This document shows positions 15,406 to 22,895 of a DNA stretch of 24,745 bases, piece by piece. The DNA is from Oxalobacteraceae bacterium. Lineage in GTDB: Bacteria; Pseudomonadota; Gammaproteobacteria; Burkholderiales; Burkholderiaceae_D. Location of the stretch: contig CANKWG010000006.1 in the NCBI GenBank assembly GCA_947487325.1, positions 1 through 24,745 of the forward strand. The letters run 5' to 3'. Both the position numbers and the translations under genes were made by a program. Position 1 is the first letter of the stretch. Each line of letters starts with the position of its first letter. Below the pieces are notes generated by a model, which was not told where the DNA came from, searched no databases, and was given only the letters and a program-made list of their open reading frames with translations.

Positions 15406-16035
15406 ATGGCAACAGCAAAGAAGAAAACTGCAGCCAAGAAGAAGCCGGCTGCAAAGAAAAAGCCGGTCGCCAAGAAGGCTGCGACCAAGAAAGTAGTAGC
15501 CAAGAAGGTGGTCGCCAAGAAGAAGCCAGCCGCTAAAAAAGTCGCCGCCAAGAAGAAGCCAGCGGCGAAAAAAGTAGCGAAAAAAGCGACCAAGAAAGTC
15601 GTTAAGAAGGCGGTAGCAAAGAAGAAGCCTGCTGCCAAAAAGGCCGCCGCTAAGAAAAAGCCGGTAGCCAAGAAGGCCGCAAAGAAAGCGACGAAGAAGG
15701 TAGTCGCCAAGAAGAAGCCAGCAGCCAAGAAAGCCGCAGCCAAGAAAAAGCCAGCGGCTAAAAAGGTCGCCAAGAAAGCGGCAAAAAAGCCAGCAGCTAA
15801 AAAAGCTGCGGTGAAAAAAGCTGCGCCTAAAAAGGCCGCTCTTAAAACGGCGGTGGTGAAAAAGGCGGCGCCCAAAAAAGCTGCGCCTAAAAAAGCGACG
15901 GCCCAAAAGCCCGCGCCAGTCGTATCGGTGGCACCCGTAGCGGCAGCAGCACCCGCACCGGCGTCAGCGCCAGCGATCAAGACCGTGCTGAGTCCTGCGG
16001 CGGCCTGGCCATTCCCAACGGGTATTCGTCCTTGA
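15406..16035 (+). CDS. Histone H1-like nucleoid protein (Lys/Ala-rich)
   Basis: A 209-residue DNA-binding protein made almost only of K, A, P and V. Residues 1-165 are repeats of the type AAKKKPAAKK, like the tail of histone H1 and like Bordetella BpH1 or AlgP-type proteins. Residues 166-195 are an A/P/V linker, and the end LSPAAAWPFPTGIRP is a conserved C-terminal patch of betaproteobacterial members as I recall them. I chose ATG 15406 (MATAKKK) because AAGGAGA precedes it; upstream in-frame codons are not lysine-rich. Its first residues match the start of the SWIB protein at 5779 (MATAKK). The internal DNA repeat makes length variation between strains likely. Confidence 0.92.
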   Translation: MATAKKKTAAKKKPAAKKKPVAKKAATKKVVAKKVVAKKKPAAKKVAAKKKPAAKKVAKKATKKVVKKAVAKKKPAAKKAAAKKKPVAKKAAKKATKKVVAKKKPAAKKAAAKKKPAAKKVAKKAAKKPAAKKAAVKKAAPKKAALKTAVVKKAAPKKAAPKKATAQKPAPVVSVAPVAAAAPAPASAPAIKTVLSPAAAWPFPTGIRP

Positions 16036-16076
16036 GCGAGTGCTGTTCGGAAGCCTGACTGTCTTTGGGCAAAATC

Positions 16077-16109
16077 CCGCTGCAGATATCTTGTCTGCAG
16101 CGGTTTTTT
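16077..16109 (+). terminator. Terminator of the H1-like gene
   Basis: A perfect 10-bp stem (CCGCTGCAGA 16077-16086 with TCTGCAGCGG 16094-16103, loop TATCTTG) followed by six T. It separates the H1-like gene from yggT. Confidence 0.94.
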
Positions 16110-16145
16110 CTTTTGCTGGTCCCCGGTAAGTCATTGAGGTAAGTC

Positions 16146-16685
16146 TTGGTTTACGATATTTTCAATCTGATCGTCGACACCATCGCCACACTGCTGGCTG
16201 CTTTGCTGTTGCTGCGGTTCTGGATGCAGGCCGTTCGCGTCCGTCCACCGCTGTCGCTGAGTCAGTTCATGTTTCGGCTGACGGATTGGCTGGTTTTGCC
16301 GCTGCGCCGTGTGCTGCCGGGTCTGGGCGGTTATGACTGGGCGAGCCTGGTGGGCGCCTGTCTGGTTGCGCTGTTATCAGTTGCGCTGGAATTGGCAGTA
16401 CGTTCGGTGTTTGCGCTTGAGCCATGGTTTCTGCTCTCGCTCTTATCCATACTTCACTGGATACTTTACGGGCTGATCATCCTCTTGTTCGTGGAAGTGA
16501 TTTTCAGCTGGGTCAATCCGCATGCACCGCTCGCCCCTATGGTGCGCGCAATGAATGAACCCCTGATGCGGCCACTGCGCCGTTTCATTCCACCTATTGG
16601 TGGCGTTGATCTCTCGCCGCTGGTCGCCTTCCTTATCCTGCGTATTGCTGTTTTTCTTGCGGATAATCTGATTTACAGTTTGTGA
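16146..16685 (+). CDS. YggT family integral membrane protein
   Basis: A 179-residue inner-membrane protein with two YggT repeats (about 1-85 and 95-179). Each has a pair of hydrophobic helices and a conserved L-[RM]-P-[LI]-R-R-x-[IL]-P turn: LPLRRVLPGLGG and MRPLRRFIPPIGGVDLSPLVAFLIL. The family is linked to osmotic tolerance and, in some bacteria, to cell division or membrane protein placement; the exact role is unknown. The start is an unusual TTG at 16146, supported by GAGGTAA eight bases upstream; the first ATG downstream would remove the first helix. Its stop overlaps the next ATG (TGATG), so the DUF167 gene is coupled. Confidence 0.9.
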   Translation: MVYDIFNLIVDTIATLLAALLLLRFWMQAVRVRPPLSLSQFMFRLTDWLVLPLRRVLPGLGGYDWASLVGACLVALLSVALELAVRSVFALEPWFLLSLLSILHWILYGLIILLFVEVIFSWVNPHAPLAPMVRAMNEPLMRPLRRFIPPIGGVDLSPLVAFLILRIAVFLADNLIYSL

Positions 16686-16978
16686 TGGCGCATGCCTGGT
16701 GTCACCGGCAAGCGGGATCATTGCGCATTGCCGTGCATGTGCAGCCGGGTGCGCGCGTTTCGGAAGTGTTCGGGGAGGTCGGCGACGCGCTCAAGATACG
16801 ACTCAATGCGCCACCAGTCGATGGCAAGGCCAATGAGGCACTGATCGCGTTCATCGCCGAAAAGCTAAGTGTTAGGCAGCGTGATATTCGCATACTGCGC
16901 GGACAAACAAGTCGACAGAAATTGATCGACATCGACAGTGCGCTTTCGGTTGAGGAAGTGCGCCTATTACTGTTCTGA
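16685..16978 (+). CDS. DUF167 / YggU family protein
   Basis: A 97-residue cytoplasmic protein. It shows the family core: LRIAVHVQPGARVSEV, LKIRLNAPPVDGKANEALIAFIAEKL and ILRGQTSRQKLIDID. The structure of the family is known, but its function is not. The ATG at 16685 overlaps the yggT stop by one base. The yggT-DUF167 pair is widespread in proteobacteria, which supports both calls. Confidence 0.92.
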   Translation: MAHAWCHRQAGSLRIAVHVQPGARVSEVFGEVGDALKIRLNAPPVDGKANEALIAFIAEKLSVRQRDIRILRGQTSRQKLIDIDSALSVEEVRLLLF

Positions 16979-17004
16979 ACTTGCAGTTGAAGAATCAGGA
17001 CAGA

Positions 17005-17068
17005 AGTCTGTAAGCAGACTAGCGCCGTTCAGCGCAAAAGTCTGCCCAGTTTCTGAAGCGCTTCAGAA
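17005..17068. other. Nested inverted repeats between convergent genes
   Basis: AGTCTG/CAGACT (17005-17010 with 17015-17020), GCAGACT/AGTCTGC (17014-17020 with 17039-17045, enclosing GCGC/GCGC) and the perfect 18-bp palindrome TTCTGAAGCGCTTCAGAA (17051-17068), which covers the stop of the PfkB gene. The first two stems share one strand and exclude each other. None has a clean T tract, but they probably insulate the two convergent transcripts. Confidence 0.45.
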
Positions 17069-17995
17069 TCGGTAGCCGAATTCCTTGTGGAAGTGGTCTT
17101 CGATTGCGCCCAGTGTCGGCGCATGATTTTGGCCTCCCTGGCTCGCAATCTTGATGGCGCCCATCAATGAGGCCAGTCGGCCTATCGTCATCCAGTCCAT
17201 GCCGCGCGTCAGACCAAACAGCATGCCGGCGCGGAAAGCATCGCCGCAGCCGGTCGGATCAATCACCTGATGAACACGCACGACGGGGATATCAAAGCGG
17301 CCGTCTGCGGTAAAAATTTCCGCGCCTTGCTCGCCTCGTGTGACCACCAGCGCAGAAACGCGCTCTGAGATTTCAGGTAGCGATAGACCGGTGCGCTCGG
17401 TCAGCAGTTCGGCTTCGTAATCGTTGACTGCGACATAAGTGGCCAGCTCGATGAAATCAATCAGTTCAGGCCCGCTGAACATGGGCAGACCCTGACCCGG
17501 ATCGAAAATGAAAGGGATTTTCGCTGCCGCGCAATCGCGAGCGTGTTCGATCATGCCATCGCGACCATCGGGTGCGACGATGGCCAGTTTGACATCGCCG
17601 GCCTCGGTGATTTTATTGTGATGGGAATTGCCCATCGCGCCAGGATGAAATGCCGTGATTTGATTATTGTCTGCGTCGGTGGTGATGAAAGCCTGTGCTG
17701 TGTAGGCATCGTCGAAGCTGCGTATGCAGCGTGTACTGATACCTTGATTTTTCAGGCGTTCAAGATAGGGCGCGCCGTCCTGCCCGACCGTTGCCATGAT
17801 CAATGGATCGCCGCCGAGCAATTTCAGGTTGTAAGCGATATTGCCGGCACAGCCACCATACTCGCGTCGTATGCTGGGCACCAGAAATGCGACATTGATT
17901 TTGTGGAGCTGATCGGCCAGCAGAGCCTCGGAAAAGCGTCCGTGAAAGGACATGATGGTGTCAAACGCAAGCGAACCGCAAATCAGTGAAGTCAT
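17063..17995 (-). CDS. PfkB-family sugar/nucleoside kinase
   Basis: A 310-residue cytoplasmic kinase with the ribokinase fold. The N-terminal strand MTSLICGSLAFDTIM and the substrate motif REYGGCAGNIAYNLKLLGG (residues about 44-62) are typical. The C-terminal PfkB signature DPTGCGDAFRAGML holds the anion hole and catalytic base D252. The GGCAGN form resembles bacterial adenosine/nucleoside kinases (the Burkholderia nucleoside kinase type) more than fructokinases, so a nucleoside substrate is a fair guess but not proven. It is the last gene of the minus-strand cluster, 51 bp behind the DUF3426 gene. Confidence 0.9.
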   Translation of the reverse strand: MTSLICGSLAFDTIMSFHGRFSEALLADQLHKINVAFLVPSIRREYGGCAGNIAYNLKLLGGDPLIMATVGQDGAPYLERLKNQGISTRCIRSFDDAYTAQAFITTDADNNQITAFHPGAMGNSHHNKITEAGDVKLAIVAPDGRDGMIEHARDCAAAKIPFIFDPGQGLPMFSGPELIDFIELATYVAVNDYEAELLTERTGLSLPEISERVSALVVTRGEQGAEIFTADGRFDIPVVRVHQVIDPTGCGDAFRAGMLFGLTRGMDWMTIGRLASLMGAIKIASQGGQNHAPTLGAIEDHFHKEFGYRF

Positions 17996-18046
17996 ATGAG
18001 TGATTTTGTTATGTGAGCCGATGGCCCGGGTCTCTGGGGTAAAAAG

Positions 18047-18943
18047 TCAGGGGTAAAAAATTCGGATGTTGAAACCGTAGGCAGTGTCACCACTCAGCTC
18101 GAAGCGAAGACGAATCTCGCGTTCCGACGCAGCGGGTATGCCGGCACGGACCTCGCTGGATTTCAGGAATTCGGAAGGCATGAAGATTTTGCGAATTTCA
18201 GCTTGTCCCGTCGCGTCATTGAGCTGCAGATCTAGCGCTGGCCAGGTTTGGCTCGTGCTGCTGATATTGCGAAGCAAGACCACCAGTTCGAAATGATTGG
18301 CCTGATCAGGCAGCGCTTGTAGTTGGCGGGACTCGATGGACAAGGCTTCGATCTGCGCGGGTAGGGTGATCGTGCAACCAATTCGACGGCAGGCAGCGCG
18401 CATGTATCTTGCCGCTTCCGGCGAGCGCGCAGCAATTTCATTGCGAAACAGGTAGCCCAGTTGCGCGGTCAAAGCGATCAACAAGAGGGGAATGCACAGC
18501 ATGAGCAAAATAGTCCACGCACGTCCAGTCCGTTGACGCTGACGGGCTTCATGAACAAAACCTGGTTCAGCGGCTTCCGTTTCTTCTTCATCGGCATTCG
18601 ACAATTCAGCAGATGCCGGTTCGTTCCACGGCTTATTCTGCAAATCGGCAATCGCCTTGGAGAGTGCATCAAGCTCTTCCTGCATGTTTGACTCGTTGGG
18701 TGCCGCGCGACCATTCAGCGGCCCCAGGTCAAGTAGTGTAATGCGGCCCGCCGTATCGTCTTCAGCGTAGGTGCTTGCCACCGTGTCTGTGAGCGTAGCG
18801 CGCTCGGACAAATAGGTTTCGCCGTTGAAAATCTCTCGGCATGTGCCGCAGCGAACCGTGCCGTCACGCAGTGCCAGCTGATGAGGTGTCACGCGAAACT
18901 GCGTATGACAATAAGGGCAGCGAGTGGTGAGTTCGGTGGACAT
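18047..18943 (-). CDS. DUF3426 membrane protein with N-terminal zinc ribbon
   Basis: A 298-residue protein of unknown function. The start is ATG 18943, giving MSTELTTRCPYC; a longer reading to 19069 runs into prmA and is not supported. Residues 9-38 form an MJ0042-type zinc ribbon (CPYC ... CGTC). An acidic linker follows (EEETEAAEPG), then one membrane helix at about 150-175 (AWTILLMLCIPLLLIALTA), and the DUF3426 domain after it (about 180-298), expected in the periplasm. It begins 10 bp after the prmA stop, and its placement with prmA is common in betaproteobacteria. Confidence 0.88.
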   Translation of the reverse strand: MSTELTTRCPYCHTQFRVTPHQLALRDGTVRCGTCREIFNGETYLSERATLTDTVASTYAEDDTAGRITLLDLGPLNGRAAPNESNMQEELDALSKAIADLQNKPWNEPASAELSNADEEETEAAEPGFVHEARQRQRTGRAWTILLMLCIPLLLIALTAQLGYLFRNEIAARSPEAARYMRAACRRIGCTITLPAQIEALSIESRQLQALPDQANHFELVVLLRNISSTSQTWPALDLQLNDATGQAEIRKIFMPSEFLKSSEVRAGIPAASEREIRLRFELSGDTAYGFNIRIFYP

Positions 18944-18953
18944 GAAGAGTGAA

Positions 18954-19862
18954 TCAGTCAGGTCGACGGCCAGCAAGGGCAACCCAGCCATCGAGTTCAG
19001 CCCACACCGACAGCGCAATGAATGGCGCGTAGCTACCGATGACTTCCTCTGCCTGCCGCGCCAGCACACCAGAAAGCACCAATGCGCCGCCGCCGGCGAC
19101 GCGGCCGCAGAGCATGGGCGCCATCAGTTTCAGCGGGCTGGAGAGAATATTGGCCATCACAAGGTCATAACGAGTGGTCGATCGGGCAGCCTTGAAATCT
19201 TCTGGCAGAAAAAAATGAACCTCGCAGTGATTGCGTTCTGCGTTGTCATGGGCGGACGCAATTGCTTGTTCGTCAATGTCCACGCCATCGACAGAGTCAA
19301 GCCCGAGTTTTTTCCCCAGCATCGCCAGTATGCCTGAGCCGCAACCGTAATCCAGCATCGTTTTTCCTGCCGGGGCATGTGACTCTAGCCATTCCATGCA
19401 CAAACGCGTCGTGGGATGACTGCCGGTGCCGAAAGCGAGGCCAGGATCCAGTTCGAGCACCACGGCATCGGGGTCGGGCGCCTCATGCCAGCTAGGTACT
19501 ACCCAGATGTGGCGGCCAATGTGGATAGGTTCAAACTGGGATTGCGTCAGTCGGACCCAGTCCTGTTCCGCGACCGTGCGCAATGAAAAAGTCAATGGTT
19601 CGGCGATCTCGCACAGCAGGCACGCATCGCGCACGATAGCCGCGCAATCTGCACTCGCTGGCGCCAGCGCAACGACGCGACTGTGTTCCCACGCATGCTC
19701 CTCAGGCTCCATGCCGGGTTCACCAAACAATGGACGCTCGGCGTCAGTGCCCTCATCGGCATCCTCAACGGAGACCGAGAGCGCGCCAGCTTCGATCAGC
19801 GCATCCGATACCTGCTCGGTCTGATCACGCGGTACTTCTAGGACGATCTCGGTCCAGCTCAT
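18954..19862 (-). CDS. prmA: Ribosomal protein L11 methyltransferase
   Basis: Methylates several amino groups of ribosomal protein L11 with S-adenosylmethionine. It has 302 residues, slightly above E. coli PrmA (293). The N-terminal substrate-recognition domain covers about 1-110. The Rossmann methyltransferase domain has LDPGLAFGTGSHPTTRLC, SAM motif I LDYGCGSGILA, the acidic DGVDIDEQA, and the NPPY-like MANILSSPLK. The gene starts nine bp after accC, so the two are co-transcribed. No Shine-Dalgarno stands out, which fits coupling to accC translation. Confidence 0.96.
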   Translation of the reverse strand: MSWTEIVLEVPRDQTEQVSDALIEAGALSVSVEDADEGTDAERPLFGEPGMEPEEHAWEHSRVVALAPASADCAAIVRDACLLCEIAEPLTFSLRTVAEQDWVRLTQSQFEPIHIGRHIWVVPSWHEAPDPDAVVLELDPGLAFGTGSHPTTRLCMEWLESHAPAGKTMLDYGCGSGILAMLGKKLGLDSVDGVDIDEQAIASAHDNAERNHCEVHFFLPEDFKAARSTTRYDLVMANILSSPLKLMAPMLCGRVAGGGALVLSGVLARQAEEVIGSYAPFIALSVWAELDGWVALAGRRPD

Positions 19863-19871
19863 GATGACCGC

Positions 19872-21218
19872 TTATTTTTTGTTAGCGAGTTTTTGTTCGA
19901 GGTAATGAATATTCGTGCCACCCTCGGCAAAGCGTGCATCTACCATCAGTTCGCGATGCAGAGGAATGTTCGTGAGTATGCCTTCAACCACCATTTCGGA
20001 GAGCGCAATCTGCATGCGTTTGATTGCCTGATCGCGGGTCGCACCATACGCAATGACTTTGCCGACCATCGAATCGTAATTTGGCGGGACGTAATAACCG
20101 GCATACGCATGCGAATCCACGCGGATGCCCGGACCGCCCGGCGCGTGCCAGGATTGTATCCGGCCGGGTGAGGGCGTGAACTTGTACGGATCTTCAGCAT
20201 TGATGCGACATTCGATCGCATGCCCTGTAAGCACGATGTCGCGCTGACGGTAGCGGAGCTTCTCGCCAGCAGCGATGCGAATCTGTTCCTGCACGAGGTC
20301 AATGCCGGTCACCATTTCCGTGACCGGATGCTCGACCTGAATGCGGGTATTCATTTCAATGAAATAAAACTCGCCTGCCTCATAGAGAAATTCGAAAGTG
20401 CCCGCACCACGGTAACCAATCTTGCGGCAGGCCTCAGCGCAGCGATCGCCGATTTTTTCGATCAGCTTGCGTGGAATGCCGGGCGCTGGCGCTTCTTCAA
20501 TCACTTTCTGATGGCGGCGCTGCATCGAGCAGTCGCGCTCGCCCAGCCAGACGGCGGTCTTGAATTCATCAGCCAGTATCTGGATTTCCACGTGACGCGG
20601 ATTTTCAAGATACTTCTCCATATAGACTTCCGGATTGCTGAAAGCGGCGCCAGCTTCGGTTTTCGTCATCGTGACCGCATTGAGCAGCGCGGCTTCGGTA
20701 TGAACCACGCGCATGCCGCGACCGCCACCACCACCGGCTGCCTTGATGATGACTGGGTAGCCGACTCGACGCGCCGTCTGAATGATGATTTGCGGGTCAT
20801 CAGGCAAGGCGCCCTCCGAGCCCGGCACGCAGGGCACGCCTGCTTTGATCATCGCGTGTTTGGCCGAGACTTTGTCACCCATTAAGCGTATCGAATCCGA
20901 ACGCGGGCCAATGAAGACAAACCCTGACTGCTCCACGCGCTCGGCGAAATCGGCGTTTTCAGACAAAAAGCCATAGCCCGGATGAATCGCTTCCGCATCC
21001 GTCACTTCGGCTGCACTGATGATGGATGGCATGGATAGATAGCTTTGGGCGGACGGAGCCGGGCCAATGCAGACGGACTCATCCGCTAGCTTCACGTACT
21101 TGGCCTCGCGGTCGGCCTCGGAATGGACGACCACGGTCTTGATGCCCATTTCGCGACACGCACGTTGTATGCGCAAAGCGATTTCGCCACGGTTGGCGAT
21201 AAGAATTTTTTCAAACAT
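19872..21218 (-). CDS. accC: Acetyl-CoA carboxylase, biotin carboxylase subunit
   Basis: Carboxylates the biotin on AccB with ATP and bicarbonate, the first half of malonyl-CoA formation. It has 448 residues, as in E. coli. The N-terminal domain begins MFEKILIANRGEIALRI. The ATP-grasp domain holds the glycine loop AAGGGGGRGMR, the HQKVIEEAPAP stretch and the active site EMNTRIQVEHPVTE. The C-terminal domain has RINAEDPYKFTPSPG and DSHAYAGYYVPPNYDSMVGK. The gene follows accB with a 73-bp gap, the usual accBC pair; no terminator is visible between them. Confidence 0.98.
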   Translation of the reverse strand: MFEKILIANRGEIALRIQRACREMGIKTVVVHSEADREAKYVKLADESVCIGPAPSAQSYLSMPSIISAAEVTDAEAIHPGYGFLSENADFAERVEQSGFVFIGPRSDSIRLMGDKVSAKHAMIKAGVPCVPGSEGALPDDPQIIIQTARRVGYPVIIKAAGGGGGRGMRVVHTEAALLNAVTMTKTEAGAAFSNPEVYMEKYLENPRHVEIQILADEFKTAVWLGERDCSMQRRHQKVIEEAPAPGIPRKLIEKIGDRCAEACRKIGYRGAGTFEFLYEAGEFYFIEMNTRIQVEHPVTEMVTGIDLVQEQIRIAAGEKLRYRQRDIVLTGHAIECRINAEDPYKFTPSPGRIQSWHAPGGPGIRVDSHAYAGYYVPPNYDSMVGKVIAYGATRDQAIKRMQIALSEMVVEGILTNIPLHRELMVDARFAEGGTNIHYLEQKLANKK

Positions 21219-21291
21219 AGGTGGGGAAATGCCCTCAGCGCGCGAGTGTCAGCACTCTGGTTCGGTGTTGACGGTCTCGCACTTTGCGAAG

Positions 21292-21756
21292 TTAACCAAT
21301 AATGAACAAGGGCTGGCCGAATTCGACCGCTTGCCCGTTTTCGACTAGAACCTGACGTATCGTGCCGCTGGCATCAGCGTCGATTTCGTTGAGCAGTTTC
21401 ATTGCTTCGATAATGCACAGGGTGTCGCCTTCCTTGACCACCGAGCCCACCTCCACGAACGGCGCAGAGCCCGGTGCGGAGGAGCGGTAGAAGGTGCCGA
21501 CCATGGGCGACTTGACCACATGGCCCACCGGCTCGGGCGGGGCAACCTCTGCAGCGGCCTGCGGGGCGGGTGTTGCGCTGGCGACGGCTGGCATGGGCTG
21601 AGCTGCCTGAGGTTGCATCATTACCACCTGACCTTGCGCTACCGGTGCGCCGGATTTCACGATCCTGACTTTGCTTTCCCCTTCGGTGACTTCCAGTTCC
21701 GATATATCGGACTCTGCCACCAGATCGATCAGGGTCTTGAGTTTTCTTAAATCCAT
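21292..21756 (-). CDS. accB: Biotin carboxyl carrier protein of acetyl-CoA carboxylase
   Basis: Carries the biotin that shuttles carboxyl groups between AccC and the transferase AccAD (not in the window). It has 154 residues. An N-terminal dimerisation part (MDLRKLKTLIDLVAESDISELEV) is followed by an A/P/Q-rich swinging linker (about 45-78) and the biotinyl domain (80-154). The biotinylated lysine lies in EAMKLLNEI. The protruding thumb (GTFYRSSAPGSAPFVEVG) typical of bacterial AccB is present. Confidence 0.97.
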   Translation of the reverse strand: MDLRKLKTLIDLVAESDISELEVTEGESKVRIVKSGAPVAQGQVVMMQPQAAQPMPAVASATPAPQAAAEVAPPEPVGHVVKSPMVGTFYRSSAPGSAPFVEVGSVVKEGDTLCIIEAMKLLNEIDADASGTIRQVLVENGQAVEFGQPLFIIG

Positions 21757-21832
21757 TGAAGTTCTGCCTGCTAGGTTGAAGAAAATTCCCGTAAATCCAG
21801 ACAGCTTAGCGGAGCACGAGAAAATTAGGTTT

Positions 21833-21845
21833 GGCGATTATCGCC
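21833..21845 (-). terminator. Weak hairpin after aroQ
   Basis: GGCGA/TCGCC with a three-base loop, six bases past the aroQ stop on the minus strand, followed at some distance by TTTTC. The stem is short and the T tract detached. It may only attenuate, since accB lies directly downstream in the same direction. Confidence 0.22.
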
Positions 21846-21850
21846 GCAAC

Positions 21851-22288
21851 TTAAAGTCTTTTAACTGCAAATTCGATGGCAATCCTGTAGCCGTCGGTTC
21901 CCAGACCGCAGACCACGCCCGCAGCGAGATCGGACAGGTAGGAATGGTGCCGAAAGCTTTCCCGGCGATAGATGTTCGAAATATGTATCTCGACAAACGG
22001 GATTGCCACACCCGCCAGCGCATCACGTAACGCCACGCTGGTATGCGTCAGAGCACCAGGATTGATGATGATGGCTTGAACCCCGTCTTTTTTCGCTGCA
22101 TGGATGCGATCAATCAGCTCGCCTTCGTGATTGCTTTGGAAACAGTGCAGTGTCGCACCTGCGACTTGGGCCTGAGCGCTCGCTAGCTGCTCGATTTCTG
22201 CCAGAGTCGTTGATCCGTACACCTCAGGCTCGCGAGTGCCGAGCAAATTCAGGTTCGGACCGTTAACCATAAGCAAGCTTGTTGCCAT
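21851..22288 (-). CDS. aroQ: 3-dehydroquinate dehydratase, type II
   Basis: The third step of the shikimate pathway: dehydrates 3-dehydroquinate to 3-dehydroshikimate. It has 145 residues, typical of the dodecameric type II enzyme. It begins MATSLLMVNGPNLNLLGTRE. Catalytic R19 and Y24 are in the mobile lid TREPEVYG; N76 and H82 are in NPGALTHTS; E100 and H102 are in VEIHISN; R113 is in SFRHHSY. It sits ahead of accBC, an aroQ-accB-accC order found in many proteobacteria. Confidence 0.97.
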   Translation of the reverse strand: MATSLLMVNGPNLNLLGTREPEVYGSTTLAEIEQLASAQAQVAGATLHCFQSNHEGELIDRIHAAKKDGVQAIIINPGALTHTSVALRDALAGVAIPFVEIHISNIYRRESFRHHSYLSDLAAGVVCGLGTDGYRIAIEFAVKRL

Positions 22289-22321
22289 GAAGATAGGCCT
22301 TCAATTGACGAAGAAGCCGAC

Positions 22322-22342
22322 ATTTTGCTGCAAAATGCAGCA
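22322..22342. other. Overlapping palindromes between tlpA-like gene and aroQ
   Basis: TGCTGCA-AAA-TGCAGCA (22326-22342) is a 7-bp hairpin. It overlaps a second palindrome, ATTTTGC-T-GCAAAAT (22322-22336). The two stems exclude each other. Neither is followed by a T tract on the minus strand, so an operator or an mRNA structure ahead of aroQ is more likely than a terminator. Confidence 0.3.
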
Positions 22343-22370
22343 GGATGGCAAGCGGAAACGCTTATTGGAT

Positions 22371-22895
22371 CTATAGCGAAGCTAAGTCGGCACGAACTTT
22401 TTTCATGTCCAGGCGGCCAAGATAAGTCTGACGGATCTTTCCGTCCGGTCCGATGAGGACCGTAAAAGGCAGTCCGCCAGCCTGATTGCCAAACTGCCGA
22501 GATAGCTCCGTGCCTTGCATTCCTGCCATCAGCAGAGGATAGCTGATTTGCAGTTTTTCTGAGAATTGCTGAATGTTAGAGGGTGAATCGATACCGATGC
22601 CGACAATTTGGATATTGCGCCCCGCCATATCGGCTTGCAGTTCAACCAGTTCCGGCATCTCTTCCACGCAAGGCGGGCACCAGGTTGCCCAAAAATTAAT
22701 CAGTAGGGTTTTGCCTTTCCACTCGGTGAAGGCGCGCTGCTGATTTTTCGTGTCAGGCAGGCTGGTCCGCATCAGGGCTGCCACAGCCGTATCTTCCGCT
22801 GGGGCGGGATTGAAGTGTTTAGCTCCAAAATAAGCGCCAATCGCGGTAAAAAGAATGGCGATAGCAGCAAATGTCAGTAATTTAGATTTATTCAT
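22371..22895 (-). CDS. TlpA-like thiol-disulfide oxidoreductase
   Basis: A membrane-anchored periplasmic thioredoxin of 174 residues. Residues 7-23 form an N-terminal membrane anchor (LLTFAAIAILFTAIGAY). The thioredoxin fold has active site W-C-P-P-C (FWATWCPPCVEEMPEL; C73 and C76), typical of the TlpA/ResA/DsbE group that reduces disulfides, often in cytochrome c maturation. The cis-proline loop is GGLPFTVLIGPDGKI. ATG 22895 is preceded by AGGAAG; a GTG at 22898 is also in frame. It overlaps the upstream gene by eight bp. Its physiological partner is not shown by context; the CcsA-like protein elsewhere in the window is only a distant hint. Confidence 0.9.
   Translation of the reverse strand: MNKSKLLTFAAIAILFTAIGAYFGAKHFNPAPAEDTAVAALMRTSLPDTKNQQRAFTEWKGKTLLINFWATWCPPCVEEMPELVELQADMAGRNIQIVGIGIDSPSNIQQFSEKLQISYPLLMAGMQGTELSRQFGNQAGGLPFTVLIGPDGKIRQTYLGRLDMKKVRADLASL

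Noticed and set aside
15387..15980. Long A/F/L-rich minus-strand frame opposite the H1-like gene (and the like opposite the SWIB tail, 5451-5801)
   Set aside because: Produced by the low-complexity Lys/Ala codons on the other strand; the hydrophobic translation is an artefact.
18944..19069. N-terminal extension of the DUF3426 protein to 19069
   Set aside because: It would overlap prmA by more than 100 bp; the family start at the zinc ribbon (ATG 18943) is clear.
20220..20885. 221-codon plus-strand open frame opposite accC
   Set aside because: Antisense to the fully conserved ATP-grasp region of accC; no motif, no ribosome site.
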